From JBKECP01 sp047974765 (GTDB lineage Bacteria; Pseudomonadota; Gammaproteobacteria; Pseudomonadales; Halieaceae), in the NCBI GenBank assembly GCA_047974765.1, contig JBKECP010000045.1, positions 7,877-71,876 of the forward strand: 64,000 nucleotides of DNA, given 5' to 3'. Positions 44,938-53,858 of this stretch are shown in pieces. Each line of letters begins with the position of its first letter. The first letter of the stretch is position 1. The position numbers were made by a program, and so were the translations under genes. The notes below the pieces were generated by a model that was not told where the DNA came from, searched no databases, and saw nothing but the letters and a program-made list of their open reading frames with translations.

Positions 44938-45441
44938 ATGACCATTGCAAATAACACCGCCGAAGCCATCCATATATACCAGGCCAGTACCGATGATATT
45001 CCACAGATACTGCATTTTGTACGCGAGCTGGCTGACTATGAGCACGCCGTTGAAGAAGCGGTGGCCACACCGGCACAATTGCAGCAGGCACTCTTTGGCG
45101 AACATCCGTCAGTATGGGCAATACTGGCTGAATTCAACGGCGAAGTCAGTGGTTTCGCCCTGTATTTTCTGAATTTTTCAACCTGGACAGGCCGCCATGG
45201 CCTGTATCTGGAAGATCTCTATGTATCACCGCAATACCGCGGTTACGGCATCGGCAAGGCACTGCTGCAACGGCTGGCACAAATTGCCGTAGAACGAAAC
45301 TGCGCTCGCTTTGAATGGAATGTACTGGACTGGAATACACCCGCTATTGCGTTCTACCAGTCCGTTGGCGCACAGCCCTTAAGTGAATGGACGGGCTACC
45401 GCCTGAGCGGTGACGCACTGATGCACTTTGCCAAAGACTGA
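44938..45441 (+). CDS. GNAT acetyltransferase, spermidine/spermine N1-acetyltransferase-like
   Basis: 167 residues. Acetyl-CoA site YVSPQYRGYGIGKALL near 95-110; LYLEDLYV and FEWNVLDWNTPAIAFYQSVGA are typical of the diamine acetyltransferase (SSAT) branch. Transfer of acetyl to polyamines would fit the polyamine genes 5 kb upstream, but many related enzymes act on other amines. ATG 44938 is one base after the channel gene stop. Its own stop is followed at once by a palindromic element. Confidence 0.84.
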   Translation: MTIANNTAEAIHIYQASTDDIPQILHFVRELADYEHAVEEAVATPAQLQQALFGEHPSVWAILAEFNGEVSGFALYFLNFSTWTGRHGLYLEDLYVSPQYRGYGIGKALLQRLAQIAVERNCARFEWNVLDWNTPAIAFYQSVGAQPLSEWTGYRLSGDALMHFAKD

Positions 45442-45614
45442 AGTCTAGGAGACTGTCGGACTTAGGAGTTCGTAGCAAGACGAGTGGGAAGATGAGTACA
45501 ATTTTTAGCCTTTTTTAGGGCGTAGTGATGCTACGCAACGAAAAAGGGCTGAAAATCGGGCCGACTTCCCACCGCCGCCGCAGAATCAGCCTGAGTCCGA
45601 CAGGCTCCTAGTCT
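45442..45614. repeat. 173-bp palindromic MITE-like element between convergent genes
   Basis: Terminal inverted repeats of 25 bp (45442-45466 and 45590-45614) match at 22 of 25 positions; inner arms (TGGGAAG, ATTTT-AGCC-TTTTT) also pair, and CGTAG-TGATG-CTACG sits at the exact centre (45528). It has no coding capacity. It starts directly after the GNAT stop and its right end contains the TAG stop of rdgC (45608-45610), so it also forms a bidirectional hairpin between convergent genes. Confidence 0.85.
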
Positions 45615-46513
45615 GCCTCACCGCCAAACAGTGCCATCACCCGCTCCTGCAAACCATCGATAGCATCTGAGAACAAGGCAAAGTCTGCATCCATTCGCGC
45701 CGCCTGATCGGCTTCGGGCAGATCGTCGTTTTCTTTCATCAACTCCTCACTAAAACGCAGGCGGCGCAGACAAAGGTCTTCGGCTATTACCAGTGAGACC
45801 CGCTCCTGCCAACTCAATGCCAGTCGCACTACCTGACGACCCGCGTTGAGATGGGCTTCAAGCTCATCGCCGAGCAGATCAACACCACGACAACGCACTA
45901 CACCACCCTCTTCACCCGGCTCACGCAATTCGCATTCTTCACCGAGCACAAAATCATCCGGCAGGCTCTGATGAGCCAGCCAGGCCGTCATGGTTGCTGC
46001 CGGCGCATGATTAACCTGAGGCAGCACTACCGGAAAAGTGCCAATACACTCGCGCAGCAAATTGAGTAACTCCTCAGCCTTGCTGGCACTGGCCGAATCG
46101 ACAAACACCCAACCCGTGCGAGTATCAATATAGGCAAACAGGGCGGTGCTGCGGCTAAAGGCCCGCGGCAGGCAATCCTGTATGATTTCATCTTTTAAAT
46201 TAAGGCGTTCCTTGCGGTAAACCTTGCGGGCCTGCTCCGTTTCAATCAGCTCGATTTTTTCTTCGAGCTGTTCGCGCACCACCGATGAGGGCAGAATTTT
46301 TTCCTCGCGTTTGAGGCGCAGCAACAAACGCCCCTGGGCCGCATGTACCAGCGCAACAGTGCTATCGCCCAGTGCAGGCACCCAGCCCAGGGCCAGCGGC
46401 TGTGCCGGAGAGCAGGGCTTGAACTCACGTTGCGCCAGCTGACTCTCCAGCTGATCAGCAGACAGGTCAAAGGGGCTGGTCAGGCGGTAAGCCCGAAGAT
46501 TTTTAAACCACAT
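45608..46513 (-). CDS. rdgC: Recombination-associated protein RdgC
   Basis: 301 residues, the usual size. DNA-binding ring protein that modulates RecA in homologous recombination. The start MWFKNLRAYRL is the family N-terminus; GWVPALGD, LPSSVVREQLEEK and the C-terminal LALSWQERVSL and DADFALFSDA stretches match. ATG 46513 is chosen over the longer frame to 46624 on this basis. The stop codon lies in the right terminal repeat of the palindromic element, so the last residues (GGEAD) may differ from relatives. Confidence 0.94.
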   Translation of the reverse strand: MWFKNLRAYRLTSPFDLSADQLESQLAQREFKPCSPAQPLALGWVPALGDSTVALVHAAQGRLLLRLKREEKILPSSVVREQLEEKIELIETEQARKVYRKERLNLKDEIIQDCLPRAFSRSTALFAYIDTRTGWVFVDSASASKAEELLNLLRECIGTFPVVLPQVNHAPAATMTAWLAHQSLPDDFVLGEECELREPGEEGGVVRCRGVDLLGDELEAHLNAGRQVVRLALSWQERVSLVIAEDLCLRRLRFSEELMKENDDLPEADQAARMDADFALFSDAIDGLQERVMALFGGEAD

Positions 46514-46671
46514 AGCAATCTCGTCAGGGAAGTCAGGAAAAAAGGGCAGCGATTGTACCTCAATGACCGGCACTTGCCTTCCTGTACCTGCCTCTTTCAG
46601 GACCGCCTCCTGGAAATACGACATGAAGTAGGCGCTCCGGGCACTTGCCTGTATCAGACCACACTTCTACC

Positions 46672-47145
46672 ATGCCCGAATATTCCACACCCATGGTGAA
46701 TACGATGAACTTTCTGCACACGATGGTCCGCGCCAGAGACCTTAACGAGACACTCGATTTTTACTGCAATAAACTTGGCCTGATCGAAACCAGACGTTAC
46801 GACAGCGAACAGGGTCGCTTTACACTGGTCTTTCTGGCCGCACCCGGCGATGAAGAACGAGCCCACCGCGACCAGGCGCCAGTGATAGAAATTACCTGGA
46901 ACTGGGATAGTGAACACTATGAGGGTGGTCGCAATTTTGGTCATCTTGCCTACCAGGTTGATAATATTTATGACACCTGCCAACGCCTGCTTGATAGTGG
47001 CGTTACTATTAATCGTCCACCACGCGATGGGCACATGGCCTTTATTCGCTCACCTGACGGTATCTCTATCGAACTGCTACAGGCCGGTGACAGCCTGCCG
47101 CCACGCGAACCCTGGGCATCGATGGACAATACGGGCAGCTGGTAG
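46672..47145 (+). CDS. gloA: Lactoylglutathione lyase (glyoxalase I)
   Basis: About 157 residues, VOC fold. Detoxifies methylglyoxal-glutathione hemithioacetal. MNFLHTMVRARDLNETLDFYC with metal ligand His, FTLVFLAAPGD, Glu in VIEITWNW, HLAYQVDNIY (His) and ISIELLQ (Glu) give the metal-ligand pattern. ATG 46672 is taken; ATG 46705 starts exactly on the family N-terminus and is possible. The gene is 158 bp from, and divergent to, rdgC. Confidence 0.9.
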   Translation: MPEYSTPMVNTMNFLHTMVRARDLNETLDFYCNKLGLIETRRYDSEQGRFTLVFLAAPGDEERAHRDQAPVIEITWNWDSEHYEGGRNFGHLAYQVDNIYDTCQRLLDSGVTINRPPRDGHMAFIRSPDGISIELLQAGDSLPPREPWASMDNTGSW

Positions 47146-47166
47146 GCCAACTGGCAGGATAGCCCT

Positions 47167-49521
47167 GTGAAAAACAGTATTAGCTCCCGTCTGATTCTGT
47201 TCGTCACTCTGGCGGCAGGGGCCGTTATCGGTCTTGGTTTGCTGGTAGAGTATCAGCTGTCACGAGACGAAATTCTGCATGAATTAATGGAGAATACCCG
47301 CAAGGCCTCCAGTGGTGTCTTTGCTGATATCAGCGAACACCTGGATCGTGTCGAACGCAGCACTCGACTGTTTCGGGATATCCTGGAAGAGCAGGATTAT
47401 CAACTGAACAGCCTGAAAAATATCCTTGCCGATACGGTCAGCAAAAATGAGGACATCATTGGCGGCGCCATTGCATTGAATCCCGAATACCACCTGGCAC
47501 CCAAACCCCAGGGTTTTGCCCCCTATTTTCACGACAATATCGACACACTCCAGTATGTTGATCTGATCACCATCAGAACACAGCCTTACTGGCAGGCACC
47601 CTGGTTTGTGAACGCCAAAGCTGCCGGACAACCCATCTGGACGGAGCCCTATTTCAGCTCAGCCGCCAGGGAAGCTGTTATCACCTATTCGGCACCGGTT
47701 TATCACAAGCTCGACAATGGCAGCCTGATACTCTACGCAGTTGTTACTGCTGATGTCAGTCTCAGTCATCTGCGTAACGACCTGACACGTCTGCACCTTG
47801 GCCAGCACGGCACCGGTGTACTGATCAGTGATAGCGGCAAAATACTGTCCTCCCGCGATACAGACCCGCTGATTATGAGTTTTGAGGAAATGCTCCCGCA
47901 TCCAGAAAATATTCCAGACTGGCGCCAGGTTATTGACGAGGCGGTTGTCGGCGAGGAAGGCATGGCCCATGTGCGTTGCCATCTGGCAGGCGGTCACTGC
48001 ATGATTCACGTTTCGCGGCTGGAACATACCCACTGGGTCTTGGGCATGGTGTATTCCGAGCGCGAAGCACTGGCACCGTTGCGTCAGTACAGCTACAAAA
48101 TCCTCTATGTCAGCGTGATCAGCCTGATGGCTATCGCGCTGGTGGTCACCTTTGTCACACGCCGCACCACGCGCTATCTGACGGCGCTGGCCAACAGCAC
48201 CGATTCTTTTGGCCACGGCAATTTTGATGTTGAACTACCCAGACCACATGGCACTGATGAGGTCTCCCGCCTGATCCGCTCCTTTGAACATATGCAGGGA
48301 GAGATCAAAAACTATGTTTTTGATCTGGAGCAGGCCACTGCCAGCCGCAGTCGCCTGGAAGGCGAACTATCTGCCGCCCGCGCCATTCAGATGTCAATGC
48401 TGCCCCAGCGCGGGCGGGCGCTGGAGTCAGGGCCAGGCTTCAAACTGTGGGCAACTGTCCGACCGGCACGGATCGTGGGTGGTGATCTGTTCACTTATGA
48501 AATTTCTGAAAATCAGTTGCTTTTTGCCGTTGGCGATGTATCTGACAAGGGTGTGCCGGCAGCGCTGTTTGCCGCCCGCACGCTAAGCGGCCTGCAAATT
48601 CGTAAAATCAAGACACCATCGGCAACACTGGCAAGAGTGAACGCATCGCTCACACAACACAATGAAGATTATATGTTTGTCACACTGCTGGTTGGCGTGC
48701 TCGACCTTAAGCGCGGCGTCCTCAGCTATGCCGGTGCGGGCCATGTACCACCCATGCTGGTGCGCAACGGGCTCACCAGAACACTGCCCATGACAGGCGG
48801 GCCCGCTGCGGGCCTAACCCCCGAAGCCCGCTATATTGACCAGCACTTTCCCGTTCAGCGTGGTGACAGGCTGGTTATTTACACCGATGGCTTTGACGAA
48901 GCCTTCAACGCCGAAGGGGAAATGTTTGGCAACGAGCGTCTCACTGCCTTACTGGGAACAACAGCCAATCAGCCCCTGGCCTGGGCAGGCGGAGAAATTT
49001 TACAGCAGATAGACCAGTTCACCGGCGATGTTCCTCAATCTGACGATCTCACTCTCATGATGATCGATATTAACGGAGAACCGCTTGGCATTACCATTCG
49101 CGCACAATTTCGCCTGCGCCCGAATCTGGGTTCAAAAAGCATAGAGTGGCTTAAGCGGGAACTGCTTGACGAATTGGATGTCGAAAGCCTCAACGAACTG
49201 ATGCTGGTGTTGGAAGAAGTTATCACCAACATATACAGGCACAGCGGGCAGGATGAAAACGCCACGATTGAGGTCGACCTCAACCTCACTGAAGAAACTA
49301 TCGTTCTTAATATTCGTGACTGCGGTGCAGCCTTTGATCCGCTGACAGAAGGTGAAGGCATCAGCGTCCTTGACGAGAGTCCAAATACGGAAATTGGCGA
49401 TCTTGGGTTACACTTGATTATCAGCCTGACCGATTGGCAGCACTATTATCGCAAGGACGGCTGGAATTATCTTGAACTTGGGCGCAGGCGCAGTGCCGCC
49501 GCCAGTCCGCGTGGCAGGTGA
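47167..49521 (+). CDS. Membrane receptor-PP2C phosphatase-HATPase kinase fusion
   Basis: 784 residues. TM1 (about 8-28), periplasmic dCache-like sensor domain (30-310), TM2 (315-337), HAMP domain (340-395), coiled linker with AIQMSMLPQ, SpoIIE/PP2C phosphatase (420-640: GGDLFTY, VGDVSDKGVPAA, GAGHVPP, YTDGFDEAFN, QSDDLTLM) and a C-terminal HATPase_c kinase (660-770: LEEVITNIYRHS, RDCGAAFDP, GDLGLHLI). So opposing phosphatase and kinase activities are on one chain. A STAS gene follows by 36 bp and is the likely substrate. GTG 47167 is preceded by AGGA at 8 bp. The signal sensed is unknown. Confidence 0.9.
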   Translation: MKNSISSRLILFVTLAAGAVIGLGLLVEYQLSRDEILHELMENTRKASSGVFADISEHLDRVERSTRLFRDILEEQDYQLNSLKNILADTVSKNEDIIGGAIALNPEYHLAPKPQGFAPYFHDNIDTLQYVDLITIRTQPYWQAPWFVNAKAAGQPIWTEPYFSSAAREAVITYSAPVYHKLDNGSLILYAVVTADVSLSHLRNDLTRLHLGQHGTGVLISDSGKILSSRDTDPLIMSFEEMLPHPENIPDWRQVIDEAVVGEEGMAHVRCHLAGGHCMIHVSRLEHTHWVLGMVYSEREALAPLRQYSYKILYVSVISLMAIALVVTFVTRRTTRYLTALANSTDSFGHGNFDVELPRPHGTDEVSRLIRSFEHMQGEIKNYVFDLEQATASRSRLEGELSAARAIQMSMLPQRGRALESGPGFKLWATVRPARIVGGDLFTYEISENQLLFAVGDVSDKGVPAALFAARTLSGLQIRKIKTPSATLARVNASLTQHNEDYMFVTLLVGVLDLKRGVLSYAGAGHVPPMLVRNGLTRTLPMTGGPAAGLTPEARYIDQHFPVQRGDRLVIYTDGFDEAFNAEGEMFGNERLTALLGTTANQPLAWAGGEILQQIDQFTGDVPQSDDLTLMMIDINGEPLGITIRAQFRLRPNLGSKSIEWLKRELLDELDVESLNELMLVLEEVITNIYRHSGQDENATIEVDLNLTEETIVLNIRDCGAAFDPLTEGEGISVLDESPNTEIGDLGLHLIISLTDWQHYYRKDGWNYLELGRRRSAAASPRGR

Positions 49522-49557
49522 AACGTTATTCAAAGCCTTTCACAGTGAGAACAAGCT

Positions 49558-49926
49558 ATGAAACTGAACACTCGCATAGAATCTGATCGTGAACAGTCAC
49601 TGGTTAAAATTTATATTTCCGGTGCACTCAATTCCGATACAGCCATGGAGTTTGAACCTGTTCTGGAGGACGCCATCAATCAGCGGATGAAACTTAACGT
49701 ACTGGATATGCGCAACCTGGACTACATCAGTTCAGCTGGCTTGAGAGTGATTTTCAAAGCCGCCAAAACTGCTACCAGCCGCGGCCAGCATCTGGCTGCC
49801 AGTCATCGCAAACCCCATATTGAAAAAGTATTTGAAATTCTCAAGGCTCTGCCGGACATGGCGGTTTTTGCCAATGATCAGGAGCTGGATGACTATCTCA
49901 CCCTGATGCAGGAGCGCAATCGCTGA
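49558..49926 (+). CDS. STAS-domain anti-anti-sigma factor
   Basis: 122 residues, one STAS domain with the phospho-acceptor loop NLDYISSAGLRVIF near 58-71. It is the presumed substrate of the upstream receptor phosphatase/kinase. No sigma factor gene is adjacent, so the output may be a distant sigma factor, a diguanylate cyclase or another STAS-binding partner. It differs in sequence from the STAS protein at 23.8 kb, so cross-talk is possible but not implied. Confidence 0.9.
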   Translation: MKLNTRIESDREQSLVKIYISGALNSDTAMEFEPVLEDAINQRMKLNVLDMRNLDYISSAGLRVIFKAAKTATSRGQHLAASHRKPHIEKVFEILKALPDMAVFANDQELDDYLTLMQERNR

Positions 49927-49935
49927 ACAATTCGG

Positions 49936-50640
49936 CTAACCCGGGCCGAGAAAATTTACCAGCCAATGGGCCATGCGTGTACGCTGTGGTACACCAGTCA
50001 ACGACGCCATCCCCCGCCGATAAACCAGCTCACCTATCTGCGCCTGCCGGTAGTTCATAATTTCACGACTATAAGCCACCGAAAATTCCGGGTGTCCCTG
50101 CAAAGTCAGAATATGATCACCAATCTGGCAAACGGCATTTTCACAAAAATCTGAACCGGCCAGCACCTCGGCACCAGAGGCCTTGAGCACAACCTGATCC
50201 TGGTGGCTGACCAGCATATCAACTTCGGCTTCACCCTGATCATGCCAGGGTGGCATCCGGGTAAAACGGTAGCGATGCAAACCCACACCCCAGCCCTTTT
50301 GTGATCGCTCCACCTGCCCGCCAAGCGCCACGGCCACCAGTTGATGGCCAAAGCAGATACCAACCAGCTTCTTGTGCCGCCGATCCAGTTCGCGGACAAA
50401 ATCCATCAGGCGACAGACCCACTCCTTGCGTTCATAAACACTGCTTTTACTGCCAGTGATCAGGTAGGCATCCACCTCATCAATATCGACTGGATACTCA
50501 CCCTGTTCCACATCGTAAGTGTTAAAGTTGAAGTCAGGCTCGACCTCTGCCAACAGCGCCATAAACATGTCAGGGTATTCACCAAAGCGAGGTACCCATT
50601 CAGGGCGAACTGCATCCGTTTTCAAAATGCCCAGTTTCAT
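49936..50640 (-). CDS. Class I glutamine amidotransferase (GuaA-N-like)
   Basis: 234 residues. Nucleophile Cys in GICFGHQ near residue 96, catalytic His-Glu in LQGHPEFS near 184. Stand-alone amidotransferase proteins of this type (GMP synthase-like domain without a synthetase) act on unknown amide substrates in many proteobacteria. It is convergent with the STAS gene (9 bp apart). Not the PuuD/C26 type by sequence. Confidence 0.86.
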   Translation of the reverse strand: MKLGILKTDAVRPEWVPRFGEYPDMFMALLAEVEPDFNFNTYDVEQGEYPVDIDEVDAYLITGSKSSVYERKEWVCRLMDFVRELDRRHKKLVGICFGHQLVAVALGGQVERSQKGWGVGLHRYRFTRMPPWHDQGEAEVDMLVSHQDQVVLKASGAEVLAGSDFCENAVCQIGDHILTLQGHPEFSVAYSREIMNYRQAQIGELVYRRGMASLTGVPQRTRMAHWLVNFLGPG

Positions 50641-50776
50641 ATTCGTATAATTACACCCTCAATCACCAATAGCAGATCGCAGCAGATATCAACTATTATG
50701 CCCTCCCGGTGGAACAATATTGTAAGCTTCTCTTGCACACTGTCAGGGAAAGATCCAGTCACTCAGGGAAGGCACA

Positions 50777-52141
50777 ATGACACAAACCAAAGCCCACAAA
50801 CGGTATCACCGCTATTCTGGCAATCATTGCACTGCTGACAGCCTGTGGCGGTGGTGGCAGTAACAACAAAGTGGTGCACAGGATGAGGCATCTTCACCCG
50901 CACCGCAGCCGGTCTTGCCGATACCAGAACCAACACCCACCCACATTGCCATTGACAGTGACTTTGACAGCGATACCGCCATGGCAGCACGCGCAACCTC
51001 GCCCACCACAGAAACAATTTCAGCACTGGCGGCCACCAGCCATTATTGCACCGTTGAGAACTATCCCGAACAACAGGACTGGCTACTCAACGAACAGTAC
51101 ACACCGGCACAGCCAGCCCGTTCGGGCACACCGTTAATCCGGCAAATCCGAAACGGACAAGTGATTGCCACTTATAACAGCCTGGGCAAGTCAGGCTGTT
51201 ATCAGCCCGAAAACAACGATGTCACACCGGATCCGGGCTGTGGTGTATTTTCACGCGGTTTTGGCCGCAACTGGCAGGAAGGTGACCTCTTTGAAATCTA
51301 TCCCGCCATTTACGAGGGTGAAGATCAACAGCCCTGGATAGGGCCGGCTTATACCACGCATTTTGAATACGACATGCGCACACCCACCATTCCCGAAAAT
51401 ATCACCTTGCGCGGTATAACCGTCGATGGCCAAAGACCATTACTGCGTTTGTCAGCCAGTGGTGCATTCTATAACACACTGGGACAGAGTTTGATCAATG
51501 CCAGTACAACAGACCCCAACTTTACAATCTGGATGACAGGATCATACTCTCACGATGCGTATTATGGTCACACCTTCAAATCGCGGGCCCAGGTTAATTT
51601 ACTTGAAGGCAACTATTTCCAGGGTGGAGTCGGCAATGAACAACAGGCCGAAGCCTATCTCATTGACCTGCCCGAAGGCGGCCGTGCCTTACTGCGCAAT
51701 AATCTACTGATTAAAAAGGCATCAGGCGATGGCTCCAACGGCGCACTGCTCACTTACGCCGTCGAAGGAGCCCCCACAGGACGGGCACAATCACTGGTGA
51801 TCGAGCACAACACGTTTATCGCCTACGCCAAAACCTATGATGGTTCACACCTGATCTATCCTCTCTTTACACCCTATCAGTCTGATGAAGGCAGTAGCAC
51901 CCATCCCTTTGCCAAAATATCCGTCAATAACAATATTTTTGCCGGTTTTTGTGGCACGAAAGGGCGCACGGGATACCGGGGCGATGCCGCCTGGATTGTT
52001 GACTTTGATGACCTCAATGCCGATTTCTCACCCAAAGACAAAACGGTTACAGGCAATGAACAAATCATCCATCGTCCAGGTTATAGACACCAAAGCAGCC
52101 ACCAACTGCGAAAAACGGCTGTAACCGGTGCCTTTGACTGA
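50777..52141 (+). pseudogene. Lipoprotein gene with two compensating frameshifts
   Basis: An ATG at 50777 with GGGAAGG upstream starts MTQTKAHK, but the lipoprotein signal that should follow (ITAILAIIALLTACGGGG) is in another frame (50805-50867) that has no start of its own. From 50873 the original frame resumes (GAQDEASSPAP, then the long body). One extra base near 50801 and one missing near 50868 would restore a single gene. Body: about 420 residues, probably beta-rich (LVIEHNTFIAYA, NNNIFAG are beta-helix-like), function unknown. Either a recent mutation or sequence errors. No homologue is recognised. Confidence 0.7.
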
Positions 52142-52209
52142 TGCTTGCGTCATAAAACCGCCATCCGGCCGTCATTGTTCTGCCATATTCAAAATGCAGG
52201 ATAAGCGGC

Positions 52210-52728
52210 ATGAACCTACTTCAGGAACTCGATCTGCGTTTGCTCGCTGGTGTTTTCCGGCAGGGCGAGCGCCGCCTCATTCGCCCTCTGGCCAAAGCAT
52301 TATCACGCTCTGGTGACGGCTACCTTCACGGCCTCATTCCCTTATTACTGGCTCTCTTGAATGTGCCGGATCACCGGGACTTTATCGCGCTGCTCGTGCT
52401 GGCGCTGGCCATGGAGCGCTGCCTCTACTGGCCCTTGAAAAATTGTCTCAAACGGCGTCGCCCCCAGGATGCAATACCGGGTTTTCACTCGATTATCAGC
52501 GCCTCTGACCAGTTCAGTTTTCCCTCAGGTCACAGCTCAGCTGCTTTTTTGCTGGCTACCAGTCTCGCATTAATATTCGGGGCAGCACCGGCCGCTATGT
52601 ATCTTTGGGCCTGCGGTGTCGCGCTAAGCCGTGTAGTGCTGGGCGTCCACTTTCCAGGTGACACTCTGGCCGGGGCATTAATGGGCTGCGGCTGCGCACT
52701 GATGGCAGCTTCTCTACTGGGCTTGTAA
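52210..52728 (+). CDS. PAP2-family phosphatase
   Basis: 172 residues, several membrane segments. The three PAP2 motifs are present: KNCLKRRRPQ, PSGHSSAAF and RVVLGVHFPGD. Likely undecaprenyl-pyrophosphate or lipid phosphate phosphatase. The stop overlaps the next start as TAATG, so it is coupled with the glycosyltransferase downstream. Confidence 0.9.
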   Translation: MNLLQELDLRLLAGVFRQGERRLIRPLAKALSRSGDGYLHGLIPLLLALLNVPDHRDFIALLVLALAMERCLYWPLKNCLKRRRPQDAIPGFHSIISASDQFSFPSGHSSAAFLLATSLALIFGAAPAAMYLWACGVALSRVVLGVHFPGDTLAGALMGCGCALMAASLLGL

Positions 52729-53855
52729 TGCGCATTCTCTACGGCGTTCAGGGCACCGGCCAGGGGCATATCAGTCGCGCACGCGCAATGGCCCGCGCAC
52801 TGGCTCAACAGGATGTACAGGTTGACTGGCTGTTCAGTGGCCGCCGACCAGATCAGTTTTTTGATATGCAGGCCTTTGGACAATTTCAATACCGGCGGGG
52901 GCTGACTTTTACAACCAAAGCGGGCAGGGTTTCCTATACCGGCACGGCCCTGGGCAATAATATCTTTCATTTTCTGAAAGATATTTACCGCTTAAAGCTG
53001 GATCAGTACGACTTGATCGTCAGTGACTTTGAGCCGGTCAGTGCCTGGGCCGGTCAACTAAGCGATATTCCCACTATTGGTATCGGCCATCAGTACGCCT
53101 TTGGCAAAACGACGCCTATTGCTGGCGGCAACGTCCTGTCCCGTCAGATTATTCGTCATTTTGCACCGGTATCAACGGCGCTGGGTCTGCACTGGCATCC
53201 CTATGCCGACAATGTTCTGCCGCCTATTCTGGATTTGCCGCAACGCACACAATCCACAGGCCACCATATTCTGGTTTATCTGCCATTTGAGGATCAGCAG
53301 GCAGTCAGCCACTGGCTGCGGGCTTTTCCGGACTATCACTTCCACCAGTATGCACCCGGGTTGAGCACCACAAGAGTGGGCAATATCTGGCAACACCCAC
53401 CCAGCATTCGCCTTTTCAAACAGGATCTGGCCCGTTGTCGGGGCGTTATCTGCAACAGTGGTTTTGAACTGATCAGCGAATGCCTGCAATGGCACAAGCC
53501 GGTGCTAACCAAACCGCTGACAGGCCAGATGGAGCAGCTTTCCAATGCGCTGGCGCTGGCGCAGCTGGGCTATGCCCACACCATCGATCGCTTATGCAAG
53601 ACCTCTTTGGCACAGTGGCTGCATACACCAAAACCCGCTCCGCAGCTGCATTTTGCCGATGTAGCAGCTGCGCTGGCGCAATGGCTGGCTGAAGGCTGTC
53701 ACCGCAACCTGAAACATCTGCAACAACAATTGTGGAATGCCAGCCACTTTAGCACCTCAATACCGGTATGCACGGCTAAAGCGAGGTCGTATCCAGGCAT
53801 TGCCAACCAGACTGTCAACTCATCAACATTTGGGATTCATCGCCAGCTGCGCTAG
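52728..53855 (+). CDS. Glycosyltransferase-like protein (MJ1255/VC2487 family)
   Basis: 375 residues, GT-B fold. GVQGTGQGHISRARAMARAL at the N-terminus and ICNSGFELISEC, KPLTGQMEQLSNALAL in the C-terminal half match a family of MurG/UGT-like transferases whose substrate is not known. The start overlaps the PAP2 stop; the octahaem cytochrome gene begins 4 bp after its stop. The last 50 residues are irregular, as if the 3' end is variable. Confidence 0.82.
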   Translation: MRILYGVQGTGQGHISRARAMARALAQQDVQVDWLFSGRRPDQFFDMQAFGQFQYRRGLTFTTKAGRVSYTGTALGNNIFHFLKDIYRLKLDQYDLIVSDFEPVSAWAGQLSDIPTIGIGHQYAFGKTTPIAGGNVLSRQIIRHFAPVSTALGLHWHPYADNVLPPILDLPQRTQSTGHHILVYLPFEDQQAVSHWLRAFPDYHFHQYAPGLSTTRVGNIWQHPPSIRLFKQDLARCRGVICNSGFELISECLQWHKPVLTKPLTGQMEQLSNALALAQLGYAHTIDRLCKTSLAQWLHTPKPAPQLHFADVAAALAQWLAEGCHRNLKHLQQQLWNASHFSTSIPVCTAKARSYPGIANQTVNSSTFGIHRQLR

Positions 53856-53858
53856 CCT

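Noticed and set aside
49936..50640. Assignment of the amidotransferase as PuuD/SpuA of the polyamine pathway
   Set aside because: It has the GuaA-type class I pattern and lies 10 kb away from the PuuA-like gene.
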